64,000 nt of DNA from Blasia pusilla (GCA_050084515.1 CM114274.1:10106001-10170000), one strand, 5' to 3'; positions 1 to 12,421 are shown, counted from the stretch's first letter. Numbers and translations: made by a program. Notes: a model not told the origin generated them from the letters alone.

Positions 1-600
1 TGTAGGGTAAGAGACTAGAATGGGTAACTTGACAATAGTTTTGATGTCCCTCCTCGGCAAATGCAAATCTCGACCCCAACACGGTCATTAAGACAACTCC
101 TCCAATCAGCAAGTTGTACTACTCTCATCCTAACGCTGCTCAAACCTCCTCGATGTGCGATGCAGGTCCGGTGCGGCACTGGCGGCACGGAACGACTACA
201 TACGGCACGACACTCAGGAATGGGGTGCGGCACTCGGCGGCATGCCCTCCTTAATCAGAAATTGACACGCTCTGCTCCTTAGTAAAGGAGCGGCTCCGCA
301 ATCGAGATGGTGCGGTGTGGCCACGAGCGGCACGACGCAACAATCGGCGATGCGTTGCAGCTACGCGCGTCACCGCACGGTACTCGATCGTCGTCGAGCG
401 GTTACTAATCACAACATAGCAGCATGAAATGAAAACTCAAACACCATAACCGAGATCTTTTACCATCACTGGTTGATGATAAAATTGCGATGATGGTGGC
501 GGCCAAAACAAAGTACGTGGTGGCGACGCAAGTCAGAGAATCAACAGTCGTCGTGGAAGACTGTCGTGCGTCTACTCTCCTTGAATGTTACTCTTGTTTG
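1..600. other. No gene seen; GC-rich stretch
   Basis: No open frame with recognisable protein sequence was found. The first 420 bases are rich in CGGCAC and CGGCA words. They may be the outer part of the LTR that starts at 1569 on the minus strand, but the outer LTR border was not found. Confidence 0.4.
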
Positions 601-999
601 TTGCGGAAGCGTGCGTTCAGTAGGTCACGCTCTCAACGCTGATCTGCATCCAAACACGCACTTTGGTTAGTGGGGATCAATCAGCGGGATTAATTTCTGA
701 GTTCTCGTCTCGGACTCTCATAAGCTCAACCTTCCTAGTTTCGCGGTTTACAACACGGGCAAATCTCGAAAGACTTGGGACAGACTTTTTGGTCGGTTGA
801 GGAACCTGAAACGGCGTTTCGCGCCTAGCGGTTCCAACTGTCCGATGGACATCCAATGAGTTCCTCACCAAGACTCTCACAAAGTGAATCTCGGGTTGGA
901 ATCCAAGTGTGGCATACAAAGTCCACTCCCTTGGATCAGGTTTGGGTTTCGAGTTCCAACGCCAAACTCCTGTTCCATCCCGTGCTTCTGAAACGCCGT

Positions 1000-1569
1000 T
1001 TGGCGCCCAAAGTGGGGATTCGTGTTCCGAGACATCTCGGAGAGACTCCTCCCTTACTAGTACTTCTGAGGATCTCTGGGGGGCCCCCTACATTTAGGGA
1101 AAGACACCCGGGCCTCTCCAATTGGCCCTCAACCCGATTGCTCTCTCAATTGTTTTTGACCAATATCTCAGCCTGTACTTATGCGTTGGAAGCGTCTCAA
1201 AATCAGCTTTCTAACACGCTTTTACTTGTCTCGAATGCATGTTGGAGCTCAATGTTATGGTCCTAAACACAGTCAGATTCTCCCAAACGCTAGTCGTGTT
1301 CCAAATTGGTTCTCACCTCTTTGGCAACCAACCTCCCAAGACTCAACTCATCTCAAGTCTTGGCTAGCGTTTGGTCTAGGTTTCTTGGTCACGACCACTA
1401 ATGCATGAAACGCACAACTCTGTTCAGCATTTCATCTCTTAAACTTTTCCAAGAGACTTTTCCAAACGCCTCTCCAAAGCGCAAACCTCGTAGCGTGAGT
1501 TCACTTGAGTTCTGATGTTTCGCTTGGCGCCTATTTGGTGTTGTTTGGTTATGAGGGTCGCGACACTCA
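1000..1569 (-). repeat. 3' LTR of the chromovirus, proximal part
   Basis: The minus-strand sequence directly after the polypurine tract begins TGAGTGTCGCGACC, as expected for the first bases of an LTR. The length is unknown because no second copy is present to align; the listed left edge is only a working limit. Confidence 0.45.
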
Positions 1570-1578
1570 CCCCTCCTT
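1570..1578 (-). other. Polypurine tract of the chromovirus
   Basis: Minus strand AAGGAGGGG is immediately followed by TGAG, the usual junction between the internal region and the 3' LTR where plus-strand DNA synthesis is primed. It lies about 700 bases downstream of the chromodomain frame. Confidence 0.6.
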
Positions 1579-1579
1579 A

Positions 1580-2258
1580 GAAGGTTGATGTCCTCATCAA
1601 TGCAAACCTGATTAATGTTAAGTTCTGGGAAGCCGACCCCTTAACACTCAATCGCGTTTTGGTAGCTAACTCGCAATTCCTCTTTTGGCTTAAGTCTTAG
1701 GTTGTCGCTTGCAGCACTTAGAATTATTAGCTTCTTCTTTTCGATGAGCCTAAACCAGTTCTGCAGAACTAATCTAAACTATCAAAATAAGCTAACTAAA
1801 TGTGCAACCTAACACTTCACTCACTATTTGTAAACAACCGCCTGTCTACCTAGCCAACTCGTACTACTTTTGGGTCACTCGTATTCCACTTAGGCGCATC
1901 ACTAAGTTCACTCATGCAACATGAATGAGATCACCACAAATCCCAGGACAGACTAATCTGCCCCGCCGACGTTAGGGCGGGCCCAAATGCTAGTACTTCA
2001 ACACTTGGTTCTGATCTAGATGCCTTATCTAAATACAAGCTCTCACCTCAAATACTCATTGTTTGGTCTCCTTGACTTACATCCTAAGCATATGAAGAAC
2101 TACTCATTGCCATGCACACCCAAACTCAAAATTACAATACACGCATCGAATCTCCAAATCCATGTCTTCTTTATTGCAACAACTAAACATTTATAGTTAC
2201 AATGGGTTATCGGCCCAAGCTTTCCGGTCACAAGTTATGTCCATTGCTTCACCATGTA
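1580..2258 (-). other. Chromovirus 3' untranslated region
   Basis: This lies between the chromodomain frame and the polypurine tract. No coding frame or repeat was recognised in it. Confidence 0.4.
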
Positions 2259-2681
2259 CTAACGCACGTGCCTTTCTTGCATCCATCGGAAGTCACACAA
2301 TGCTTCTTGCGCATGTCCAAGATCCGCCTCCGCAATCCAAGTCGCCTCTTTCACATGGTAGCCTTTCCACTTGACCAAGTACTCATACTTGGTGGCTCTA
2401 CGTCTGGAACGCAGAATGGTCTCAACCTCAAACTCTGGTTCCTCATTTCTAATGACCCGTTGTGGTCTCAACATCATCCTTTGCTCCGGACGCACATCGT
2501 CTTGAAGACACTTCTTCAATAATGACACATGGAAAGTCGGGTGAATCTTGAACTCGTTTGGCAACTCCAATGTGTACACATCCTCAAACGGCTTTGCCAT
2601 GATCACATACGGTCTAGCATACTTGGCTGAAAATTTTGCGGAAATTCCTTCGGAAGAGTGAGATTCTTTACACTCAACCAC
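2259..2681 (-). pseudogene. Integrase C-terminus with chromodomain
   Basis: The frame carries the integrase C-terminal module (AKPFEDVYTLELP, then IHPTFHVSLLKKC), followed at residues 84-130 by a chromodomain with EVETIL, YEYLVKWKGY and ATWI. In chromoviruses this domain directs integration towards marked heterochromatin. It is joined to the upstream integrase only through a frameshift near 2640: the preceding frame reads LPKEFPQNF and this one SAKFSAKYARPY over the same conserved stretch. Aromatic cage positions (Y, W) look retained. Assignment is from motif order; no alignment was run. Confidence 0.88.
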
Positions 2682-5407
2682 ACTTGTTCCCCAACTTGGA
2701 AACTCACTTGGCGCCGACCTTTGTTAGCATGCTTCACGTACCTTAGTTGAGCCTTGGCGAGACTTTTCCTCGCTCGCTCTTGTCGTTCTTGCATTTCCAC
2801 TAACAAACATTCCGCCGTTGCTTGACGAGTGTGTGTCGATGTAGCGCCCCTCGAAAGAGCTAAGTCAAAAGGCCCTTCTGGTTCTCTTTGATACGCCAAA
2901 AGAAACGGAGATTCTCCGGTTGTAGAATGCCTAGTTGAGTTGTGACAATACTCAGCCATACTTAACCACTTGGCCCAATCTTTTTGGTCTGCACTCACGT
3001 AATTCCGTAAGTATTGGTTTACGACTCAGTTTACTTTTTCTGTTTGCCCATCCGTTTGAGGATGGAAGGCCGTACTAAAGCTGAGTTTGGTCAAGAACCT
3101 CCTGAATAGATGTTTCCAAAAGGCACTGGTAAACTTCAGATCTCGATCGGACACAATGCTCCTAGGCAATCCGTGAGCTTGCCACCAACCATCCAGGAAC
3201 AGTCGGGAAGTGGTGTAGGCCGTCGTAGACTCTCTCGTCAACACAAACCTCCCCAACTTGCTAAACCAATCAACTATCACAAGTATAGCGTTGTATCCTT
3301 GAGATTCCGGAAAACTCGTAAGGAAATCCATGCTAATGCTTTGCAAGGGTCCCTCCGGGATTGGCAAAGGATGAAGTAAGCCTTGTTTCTTCGCATAAGA
3401 AATGCGGTTCGCCTGACAGGTCACACAGGTTTTCACATATTGAGCAACATCTTCCTTCGTGTTGGGCCAGAAGAACCTTTTGGCCAAAACAACAAGAGTG
3501 GATTTCTCCCCTTTGTGTCCTGCCAAAGGTCCATCATCACATTCCACAAACACTTTGGTCCGTAGCTTGCCTTGGCCTACATAGATCCTACTCTGCTTAA
3601 ACCTTAGCAAGCCGTGTCTCAAACTTAGATTAGCCACCTTCTCGCCCCGCTTTAACTTCCCAAGGTACTCCCTTGCTTGCGCATCCTTCATGTATCCTTC
3701 CCGAATCCTTCTTTCCAGGTCTGTTTCATTAGGGAACATTGCTCTCAATACTTGTGTCGTCGATGGCATATGCTCATCCCTGCGACTTAACGCATCTGGA
3801 ATGACATTATCTTTCCCCGTCTTGTGGATTAGCTCCACATTCATCAACGCCAAGGTATCATGCCATCGAAGTTGCTTTGGTGTTACGTGATCCTGGGTCT
3901 CAAAATACTTGAGCGATATGTTATCGGTGAATACTCGAGTCTTGTGAAGTCCCAGATAGTGACGCCACTTCCTCAAGCAGTGAACCACTCTGAACAACTC
4001 TTTCTCATGAGTGGGCCATCTCCTTTCGGTGTCGCTAAGCTTCTTGCTCTCGTATGCTACAGGTCTCCCTTTTTGCACCAACATTCTTGCAATCGCAAAA
4101 TCACTAGCATCTATGTGCACCTCGAACGATTGGTCAAACTCTGGCAGTTTCAGAACTGGTTCCTGCAAGAGGATCTCTTTGACCCGATTGAACGCTTTAT
4201 CCACTTCCTCGGTCCATGTAGTGTTGGAAAACTTTGCGGTCCAATCCGTGAGAGGTTTCACTATTCCTGAACAGTTCTTCACGTATGTCTGGTAAAACTG
4301 GACTGCTCTGATGAACCTCGTCATCCCCTTCACCGTGGAAGGCGGTTCCCATTCGGCAATTGCGCTTACCTTCTCCATGTCTGGACTCACTCCATCCGAT
4401 TTAACCACATGCCCCAAGAACTTGATCTTCGTCAAACCGAACTCGCTCTTATCCGCATTTGCATACAGCTTGTTCGCCCTAAGTTTCTCAAACACCGTCT
4501 TCAAATGTCGAGCGTGATCCTCTAGTGTTTTCGAATAGATGAGTATGTCATCAATATAGATGATCAAAAACTCATCCGTCTCCTTATGAAAGATGGAGTT
4601 CATCAAAGTGGTGAACGTCGGAGGTGCAATACAAAGACCGAAAGGCATCACCACAAACTTGAATGAACCGTATCTCGTTCTACACGTAGTCTTCTCCACA
4701 TCCGCTTCGGCAATCCGAATATGATAATATCCTGATTTCAGGTCAATCCGGCTGAAATACTTGGCACGTGACAATCGATCAAAGAGGTCATCCATCCTTG
4801 ATAGAGGATAGTTGTTCCTTATCGTCACTTTATTCAGCGCCCGGTAATCAACATAGAGTCTCAACTTCCCATCCTTCTTCTTTACAAAGAGGACGGGCGC
4901 CCCATAAGGTGACTTGCTTGTTCGGATGTAACCCCTCTCTAGGAGTTCACCCAACTGTTTCTTCAACTCAGCAAGTTCCTCTTGATTCAACCTATATGGT
5001 GCTTTTGAAGGTGGTTGAGATCTGGTTATCACCTCAATCTTATGATCAACCGCCCTATGTGGTGGCAACTGAGTCAGAAGCTCCTTAGTCAACACATCTC
5101 CAAATTCTTTCACAACTCTCTTGAGTGTTTCAGGGATTCCCCTTGAAGCTGAGTCATGATCTTTGCATCTCGCGCTTGCATCATCCTCTACTTGTCTCAT
5201 CAAGCAAAGGAATCCTTCCTCTAACTCGGCCAAACTCGTCCTCGTGATGGCGTTCACCAACTCCGTCTTCCTAGGAACCTCGCGAACCAATCTGACGTCC
5301 GTCCATTTTTCGTTAACCAAGACGCTCAACCTCAAAGTTCTTCGCCTCACTTCCACCTCATATGCATCCAAGAACGTGTTCCCCAAGACTCCGTCGATAC
5401 TGTCCAT
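2603..5407 (-). pseudogene. Ty3/gypsy pol: RT, RNase H, integrase
   Basis: The frame from 5407 holds reverse transcriptase with LRLYVDYRALNKVT, MPFGLCIAPPTF and the catalytic IIYIDDILIYSK (residues 282-293). RNase H follows with HIDAS (431-435) and VFTDN (492-496). Integrase has a zinc site with H631, C661 and C664, where the first histidine is replaced (ECDDGPLAGH), and a catalytic triad D694, D754, E790. A TGA at 3026-3028 interrupts the integrase in frame (KVN stop VVNQYLRNYV), probably from a CGA arginine codon; the frame then continues to 2603. The product would copy the RNA and integrate the cDNA, but this copy cannot make a full enzyme. Confidence 0.93.
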
Positions 5408-5651
5408 GTCGCAAAGCTGTGAAATTCTCCTTCAACTCAAATACTCCGCATCCCACAACTAGCCCTAAAACCAGATCTGAAGTCTGGTGGGACTTGCCTC
5501 CCGCAAATCCTACCCTAATGGGTTCATCCACCTTGGTGGTTGGCAATCCCAACGTTTTCACGATTCTCGCACTCAAGAATGAGTGTGAAGCACATGTATC
5601 AACGAGCAACATCACATCGCGATTAGTGATCCTGGATCCTAGGTAGACCAA
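5358..5651 (-). pseudogene. Ty3/gypsy aspartic protease
   Basis: The fragment MLLVDTCASHSFLSARIVK matches the retroviral-type protease active site (usually DTGASHSF), with the glycine changed to cysteine at about 5600-5592. A second conserved stretch, DSIDGVLGNTFLDAYEVE, lies in the next frame from 5407, so a one-base shift separates the two halves near 5410. In a live element this enzyme would cut the gag-pol polyprotein. The active-site change and the shift both argue that this copy is dead. Confidence 0.8.
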
Positions 5652-5686
5652 ATTGGGCGTTCTCTTGGTGACTCGGAGAGATGTAT

Positions 5687-6787
5687 CTAGATCTCCCTCC
5701 GATAAGTGCTAGCGGCAAATACAATCATACTCGGTTTACTAACTTGGGGCCTAACACATTCCTTAGCCATATGGCCGGGTTCGCCACAGTTGTAGCAAAC
5801 CACTTTGGCATTTGTTGACTTCGTGAACGGCGGCCCTCTTGGCCTCGCGTTGACTTCCACTCGTTTCGCTGGTGGGGAAATAGACCCTACGTGGTCGCGC
5901 TCACCCCCATTCCAAACCCTCTTGGATGTCCCTTTGTTTTTCGGTAACTTAGAAAAACTTTTTGGCTCAAAGGGTTTCGGGTGTTGGACTTCATCGTCCC
6001 CTATCCCCTCTGCTAGTCTCAAAAGATCCGCGCACGTCTCTGGGATGTGAGGCATACGAAAGAGGGCCTTTTCGGCACTCGATTTGAGTCCACTTAGGAA
6101 GATCACCTTTTTTGTATGTTCATCCGTGGAAAGAGCACTCATGAGTGCACTAAACTCTCGCACATAAGCGCCAAGGGACCCACTCTGGCGCAACCTCACA
6201 ACCTCCATGCCATCGCGATACTCCTGATATTCCGGAGTGAATCGGTTCCCAATCAACTCCTTGAAATCTTCCCAACTCAACGTTTTCCCATAGCCTAGAT
6301 GTTCTTTACGGTGAGCCGTCCACCAATGGAGAGCGTGATCCTTCAGAAATGTGACCGCTACAGTCACTTTGTCTTGTTCATCTGCCTTTTGCGCTTTGAA
6401 ATAAAGTTCGAGTTCCGTTAGAAACTCGCTCATTTTCCGAGAATGCCCCATTCTTGTGAATGGGGTTGGAAAATTTGTCTTACAAAGCTTCTTGCCGGAA
6501 CTAGAGGCTCAATTTGACTTGAATTCCAATATCACCTTGCTCTCTTCGGCCATTTGGTTCGCCATCATCTTCGTCAATCCCATCATTTGGATATAAAAGG
6601 CCGGATCGTTTAAGTTTGGAACCGAAGGTCCCGCGGAAAGATTTTTGGTTGGAACATCTTCATGTCTGGGACTCGGCACTTCGGGAGTCACAAATTCCAC
6701 CTCTGGCTCTCGGTCCCTCATTGATTCGTCTCTCGGCTTTTTTGCTTTGACTCGCGGTTTCCTCGGTTCTTCGCCTTTGGTCGCCAT
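5687..6787 (-). pseudogene. Ty3/gypsy gag with CCHC knuckle
   Basis: The start ATG at 6787 opens an N-terminal region that ends at a TGA (6509-6511) and resumes in the same frame (ASSSGKKLC, then MGHSRKMSEF). The main part has the retrotransposon gag core (TFLKDHALHWW, TLSWEDFKELIGNRF, GSLGAYVREFSAL), followed by a nucleic-acid-binding CCHC knuckle, CYNCGEPGHMAKEC, at 5797-5756. Gag would form the particle and bind element RNA. Upstream and downstream parts share one frame, so a single stop is the only defect visible here. Confidence 0.88.
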
Positions 6788-6904
6788 TTGCGAGTCTTGG
6801 CTTTCTCAAATCTCCTCCTCGCCTCTTGCGTTCCTCCTCCGCCTCCACCCCATTATGGCGGCAATGGAAACCAAAGGGTGGACAACGGAAGAACGTGGCT
6901 CTGA

Positions 6905-7030
6905 GCAGCGCTAGGCGGCGGCGGCCGACGATTGACGGTGGACCGTTGATGGTGGCGGTTGACCATTGATGGTGACGGCCGACCATTGATGGTGATAGTT
7001 GATTGTCGATGGCGGACTGTTGATGGTGAC
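6905..7030. repeat. Short degenerate minisatellite (GATGGTG-based)
   Basis: Units resembling GACCATTGATGGTGACGGC recur about six times in the leader region upstream of the chromovirus gag start. The array is imperfect. Confidence 0.6.
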
Positions 7031-7660
7031 TATGACGGCAACAACCGCCGCAGGCGTGGCGGCTGGTTTAGGGTTTGAACAATTTAACCCTAAAAATTTC
7101 CTAGCAATGGCAGTTTTGCAAAATTGACCACAACTTTTTTTTCTCATAACTCCAAATTGCATACCGTCTACTGCATAGCATGCACAGCTTCACAATCTAC
7201 AACAACGTTAAAAATATTTTGAATCGGACATTCCAGTAAAAATTGATGGGGACTGTTGTAAAACCCGATGTCTTTTCCTCCTACACAAAATTTGGCAGCG
7301 CTTCCGCGCTGATTTCTACCAACAAAAATGTAAAACCTGTGAAAATACAAATCAGCAAGCTACATGGTGCTCCAGAGAGCACCGGCATGGGGCAACCCGC
7401 CCCCATACTCAATCCCTATCAAAAATTGGGCAGCGCTTCCGCGCGCCACTCTTTCACACAAAAATTTGGCAAAGGAAACATCACAAGTAATCGGCTCTTG
7501 CTCTGGTGAGCACTCCCATGAACTGCTGAATGGGAAATACGATCCCCAACCTGCAAAACCAGCGAGTGACCAACGAGCTCCCCAATGAAGCTCTCTCACT
7601 CACTCATTCTCTATTTGTAAAATAAGATCCAATCTCTCTCACAACACTATAGTTCTCACA
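7031..7660. repeat. Intergenic, with an internal direct repeat
   Basis: The string GGCAGCGCTTCCGCGC occurs at about 7293 and again at about 7429, each preceded by an A-rich AAAATTTGG-type stretch, about 135 bases apart. No coding frame was recognised. The element it belongs to is unknown. Confidence 0.5.
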
Positions 7661-8130
7661 TGTGTGCACTCTCACATGTCTCTCTCAATGTCAAACCAAA
7701 CCCACTCTCCTAATGAGAGGCTTGGGTTACACACACAAGGCAAGCAAGACCATAGCTCCCGCCTCATGCCAAGAGGTTCAACAAAGAGAGAATGAGCTCT
7801 CAAGCTCTCTCTCCTTGAGGTATACCCCTCCCCTCTCCCAAGCTCTCTCCATGGTAACCTATGCTTCCAAGTCACCTCCTTGGCTCTTGATCTGATGTAG
7901 GAGGTCAAGGGTCACTTACCAAAAATAGAAAGTTGATCACATACTCAAAATGGTTACCTAAAATAGTAAGTTCCTCAATATGGCTCCAAATGAGCCGAAA
8001 CGAAAGTGAAACCTGCTCTCTCAGGTTTCTCAAGGCCTCAGCAGGTCATCCTAAAATTACTGAGCATGTCCTCCACTACTCAAGAAGGCGCTCTACTAGA
8101 TCTCACCGATCTATCCTAAAAGACGTGACA
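7660..8130 (+). repeat. Dispersed repeat family A, copy 1
   Basis: This segment is clearly related to 36770-37390 in the same orientation. Shared strings include GAGAGGCTTGGGTTACACAC, GATGGTAACCTATGCT, CTCCAAATGAGCCGAAACGA and CTCTACTAGATCTC. It does not code for a recognisable protein. It may be part of an LTR or a non-autonomous element; termini were not defined. Confidence 0.8.
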
Positions 8131-8269
8131 ACTAGCCCACACACCCATACGGTCTTGAGCCCGTGCATGCTCCTACGTACAAAGCCCACATGGGAAACCT
8201 AAGTACAAAGAAATCTGACAAGGGACTAGTTTGGCATCTATTTTTGTGCAACAGTGGTTGGATAGCTGT

Positions 8270-8650
8270 TTAGATGATCTAAAAATTTTTGGGTGTGTGA
8301 TATGCTCACACATCACCCAAAAACACGTGCGTCTCACATATGATGCACACGACTAGGAGAAGAAACTTCTTCACCGTGAATATTATTGGCATGCTAGGGT
8401 TGGTCAAGACTATGATCACTTGAGATTGGATGGACCCTTGGTCCAACAAGGGAGGGCTGGCTTGCTTCACGAGCCCGAGCATGCCCTCAATGGGTAGGTG
8501 CGGGCTACGTGCGGGTTGATTCCTACCAGCCTCCCTTAATTTGAGATTACACCTATTTGTACATCCCAAGCCCGTGTGGGCCACCAGAGGACCCAAAAAG
8601 CCTAGGCAGGAGACCAGTTGAGCATTTCCGTGGACATGTCCATTTTTGTG
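8270..8650 (-). repeat. Dispersed repeat family B, copy 1
   Basis: Read on the minus strand this shares words with 19090-19420 on plus, for example CAAGGTTGCACAA, GGACATGTCC, CGGGCTTGGG and GCCCGCACC. The relation is diverged and was judged by eye. Confidence 0.4.
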
Positions 8651-8699
8651 CAACCTTGCATACATCCTCACAATCCATGACAATACAAGAAAAAAGTTT

Positions 8700-10400
8700 A
8701 AAACAATAAGGGTCAAAACAAAAGGCCTTAAAGTGTTTTAAAGATGGAAGACAAAAGTACGAATGGAAGATTTATGGGGTGGAAATTGGAAATGTGGAGG
8801 GAATGCGCAATATTTGGGATCTTAAGCTCCCTAGCAAGTCCATTGCAATGAACTCTAAGCTATTTACAAATCCGATGGCATCTTGATTTTGAGATTAACA
8901 TGTGAGTGATACACGCAGACTCATTGCAAACCACTTGTGAGTCATCTTGCAAGTCTTCATAGTCACAATGCTGGCACACTCAAGGTAGATGTGAGAGGGT
9001 GTGCCCTCTCACGACCATGACTTTGGAGGGAGTGTACTTGGTCACCATCACCTCAAGAGTCACGAAAACCAAATTTTAGGGTTGGAGAGGATGTAGAAAG
9101 CGTCAAAAACCCTTAGGAACCACACACTAAGAGGGCCCTCAAGTTGATCCTCTCACATGTCCCAAGATCCATCTAGTCCTTGCAACACATGCACTTCATC
9201 ATATTTTATAAAGGTGCCATGGAATGCTCTAAGATATGTACATCTTAATCATTGATCCATTACTAGGAAATACGTTGGTAGCTAGACGAGGATTAGGAAG
9301 CCACTAGTACTACTTCTAAGAAAAAAAAAGGTGTATTTATTAAGCCTACTTGCTCTATTTTATATGAATATTAAGAAAAATTGCATGTGTCAAACTCTTG
9401 TGCATGTGTGGGGTGTCTAAGATTAATAAGTGCAAAAGTGTAAGATGTGTAAAACCATTTGAAACCTTAAATATGGCAGCACTAATCCCTAGATCTTGGA
9501 AAAAAAGAATTTGTGAATTTTGATTACTTTGAAATTGTCAAACTCTCAAATTATTGAGTATGTTACATCAGTAATATAGAGGTCCAGAAGCAAGGGTTTT
9601 GAATTGGACCATAGTTTTAATTTGGAAAAGGATTGAACTATGGATCTAGTGTCGCTTTAAAAAAAATTCCAAATTCTTCTACTTGCAATAATGAATGTGT
9701 GAGAATGTACATATTCGGAATAGTAGAGAAAGGGAGAACCCATGAAGAGTAAAAAGGGAAGGAATCAACTAGGCCTAAGCCCGCCTAAGGAGCCCATAGG
9801 CCGTAATCATCCAAAAGGAGGAGAAAAGAGGGAACCCTCTAAAATCGAACTTCACCAACAAAAAGAAAATATGAATGACAATTAAAGATATATGACCAGA
9901 AATAAAGAGGCCTTCAACAATTTGTGTCTCCTAAGGCCTAAGCCTGCCTAAGGAGCCTTGGCTTAGACCTTTCCAAAACATTAAAAACTCATTCTCCCCA
10001 TCATATAAGAACACACTAGGTATAGAGAAACAATTCCTTGAATGAAAAATTTGGATTTGGGGCCATCTCCGATCGTAGGATTGGGAACGGGCCTCCCCTA
10101 CTCCCTCTCGGATTTGTCTACCGCGTCCCCCACTTGTCCCACTCGTCTAAGTTAGAAAATGAAGAAAAAAAATTCACTCACAAAAAAGTACTCATGGTAT
10201 ATTCGCAAAGTTGTAGTTTAGGCCAAAAAATTGACTCGTAAATCAAATGTGGGCACCCCCTAGTAGTGAAGTGCCACTATCTCACACCTTCAACTCTTTA
10301 CTACTATCAAAGAAGGTTGAAGTACACATAGAGGATAAGCATCGGTTGGTGCAATCTCGTACAATTGCATGGGTCTTATTTGCTACAAAATTATTCTTAA
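8700..10400. other. AT-rich intergenic, nothing recognised
   Basis: No coding frame, RNA gene or tandem repeat was recognised. Short A runs and the word GCCTAAG (repeated near 9770 and 9935) are the only local features. Confidence 0.5.
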
Positions 10401-10412
10401 AAAATAATAATC

Positions 10413-10597
10413 TATATTGTTATTGGAGAGTGCCCTTTCATTTTGCAAACTCTTCTCCTCTTGACACTTGGCACTTTCAGCCAATAGGACCATTCACCTT
10501 CTAAATTGATAGGATCATTTGGAATGACACTGAAGAATTTTGAAAGTTAATTATGGGAGATAATTTAAGCCCTTGTATTGCACGGGCTTACTCTAGT
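10413..10597 (+). mobile_element. Repeat family C ending in a Helitron-like 3' terminus
   Basis: The block beginning TTGGAGAGTGCCC is the reverse complement of part of 38190-38310. It ends with a hairpin at 10567-10589 (AAGCCC ... GGGCTT), followed three bases later by CTAG at 10593-10596 and then T. A short GC hairpin just before CTRR is the diagnostic 3' end of Helitrons. No Rep/helicase frame is nearby, so it would be a non-autonomous copy. The 5' end was not fixed. Confidence 0.5.
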
Positions 10598-11099
10598 ATA
10601 TTAGTATACGGATACGAGAGGATGGGTATTGAGTGGGTTTCATGACCCACTAAATGCCTATGGAGATGTAATTATGGGTTAGGTTCACGGACATACCAAA
10701 ACATGATACCAACGAGATACCCCACTTCAAGTTTCAAGCCATAAAAGTGGCTCCTTGGAAAGAGATTTGTCATGTTTTCCATCATACAGTTTTTTTAATT
10801 TATAATATATAAAATATTCATATTGATATTAGGGAGGGAGGCATCCAAAGGGCTACATGACATGCCAAATAGGGATTTTTAAGGAACCCCCAACATTCGA
10901 GGACATAGCTTTGGTTTCCATCCATGGACAAATTGAAACCGAGTACCTCATTGGATGCACATTCTAATTCCGGGTCGCAAGAGTGGCCCTATGGAGTGGA
11001 GGACATCATGATTTTCCAATCATGTGGGACTTCCATGCGATGCACGAGTTTAAATTACTTTTCATAATTATCTTTTAAAATTCTCAAATGCCATTTTAA

Positions 11100-11345
11100 A
11101 TTGATTTGACCGAAGCTATCGGTTCAAAAAATGAACAATCTTGTTGGTTGAAAATGCCAAGTATAAGAAGATAAATGTATGAAAAATGAAGAGATATTCT
11201 TCAATAATAATCTAATTTTTTTAAATTAATAAATTTATAACTAAAAAGAATAAGAAATATCATCATGATTTGTCCAAATGAATGGTTATTAGGGGCATAC
11301 CAAAATACATGACAAGAATCTTTATAATTAAAAGAGGATGGGATT
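11100..11345 (-). repeat. Repeat family C, diverged copy
   Basis: It shares the motif order of 38190-38365: TTGTTGGTTGAAA, ATGCCAAG, an ATGAAGAGATATTC block, then ATAATTAAAAGAGGA. It is more diverged than the copy at 38 kb. Confidence 0.45.
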
Positions 11346-11402
11346 AGAAGCAATTCATTTTCGGATGTTATCACTTGTCCTTACAAAGTCTTTCTATTAT
11401 TG

Positions 11403-11549
11403 AACAAGCGATGCTCTATTAATTGGACGGATGTGAGGAACCGTAGTGAGTTGTCCCTATAAAGTCTTTCTATTATTGAACAAACGATAACTGCACGGAT
11501 GTGAGGAGCCGTAGTGACGGCTCCTCAAAGCCGTCCAGTTATCGCTTGT
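11403..11549. repeat. Clustered copies of a 33-bp terminal motif
   Basis: Motif X (ACAAGCGATAACTGGACGG, then GTGAGGAGCCGT) occurs in direct orientation at about 11403-11450 (with an insertion) and 11483-11514, and inverted at 11516-11549. The last two form a head-to-head palindrome. Confidence 0.65.
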
Positions 11550-12421
11550 CCTCTTAAGATTCTTCTATTGGACGGGGTTATCGGAACTCGAATTAACCCA
11601 TCGAAGGAAGAATTTGAAGTCACGCCATTGGTCCAAAAAGACAAGTGTCATAAACCGCGTGACACTTCTTATACATGCACTCTCTAATATTAGTATCGAT
11701 TTAAAAATAATAATTAAATTAAAGGGAAAACCTAAACGATCCACATCCTATTGAGAGAAATGGAGGAAACCACGCTTAGACTCCGCTAGCAAGCAAGCAT
11801 TGGAACTACTTGGTAGAAAAGTGTGGAGCAAGAGAGGATGAAAGGAAAGGTGTTGTTATCGCTCATCTGCCACCGCGAACACGAGACCTTCACAACCACA
11901 CGACGGCACAGTCCCGATATCGTTTTCATGGAGGGATTCACGGACAGTGGACGAGTCATGGACGCAGAGCACGAAGTACCAGGAAAAATAAAGGGAACCC
12001 TGAGATTCAGCCCTACCATTCAACGCGTGAAGAGGTGAGGTGCGAGCAGCTTTGGTCTGGATAGGACTTGAGCTAGGTCGGGAGTAGAGTGGGTATGGAT
12101 GGCGTGGGACGTGAGCAGTTGGGAGACAAGAGAAGGAAACCATCTAGAATTATGTCCCGGACACATGCAGAAAGAAAGAGATAGTTTCACCATTCGCCCT
12201 ACTCAATCGTCGCGAACGGATTGTTGTGAGGGACTGCACAGGTTCATTACATCGTCAGTACCACGGCTTACCTTCACAGATGATTGAGTGGGAGCGGCTC
12301 AGCGATAGATCACCAAGGGGATCCGACTCCCGAGGTCCTGTTTCCTGGAAGAACTTCAGGCAGTTGACAGGTTGTGAGCGTTCACAAACAAGCGATAACT
12401 GGACGGACGTGAGGAGCCGTC
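11515..12421. mobile_element. Candidate TIR element of about 0.9 kb
   Basis: The left end begins ACGGCTCCTC and continues to CCGTCCAGTTATCGCTTGT. The right end near 12388-12421 is its inverted match, with about three mismatches in 33 bases. That is the layout of a non-autonomous DNA transposon. No convincing target-site duplication was seen and the interior has no recognised transposase. An additional outer copy of the motif at the left suggests nested or repeated insertion. Confidence 0.45.

Larger units (their letters stand above)
1000..7000 (-). mobile_element. Ty3/gypsy chromovirus, decayed
   Basis: Reading leftwards on the minus strand the order is gag (6787 to 5687), aspartic protease (about 5651 to 5358), reverse transcriptase, RNase H and integrase (5407 to about 2640), chromodomain (2432 to 2292), polypurine tract (1578 to 1570) and an LTR starting TG at 1569. 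This order, with a chromodomain after the integrase, is that of plant chromoviruses. A matching 5' LTR and a tRNA primer-binding site were not found to the right of gag, so the copy seems truncated near 7.0-7.2 kb. Every gene is broken by a stop or frameshift, so this copy is not active. Confidence 0.9.
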
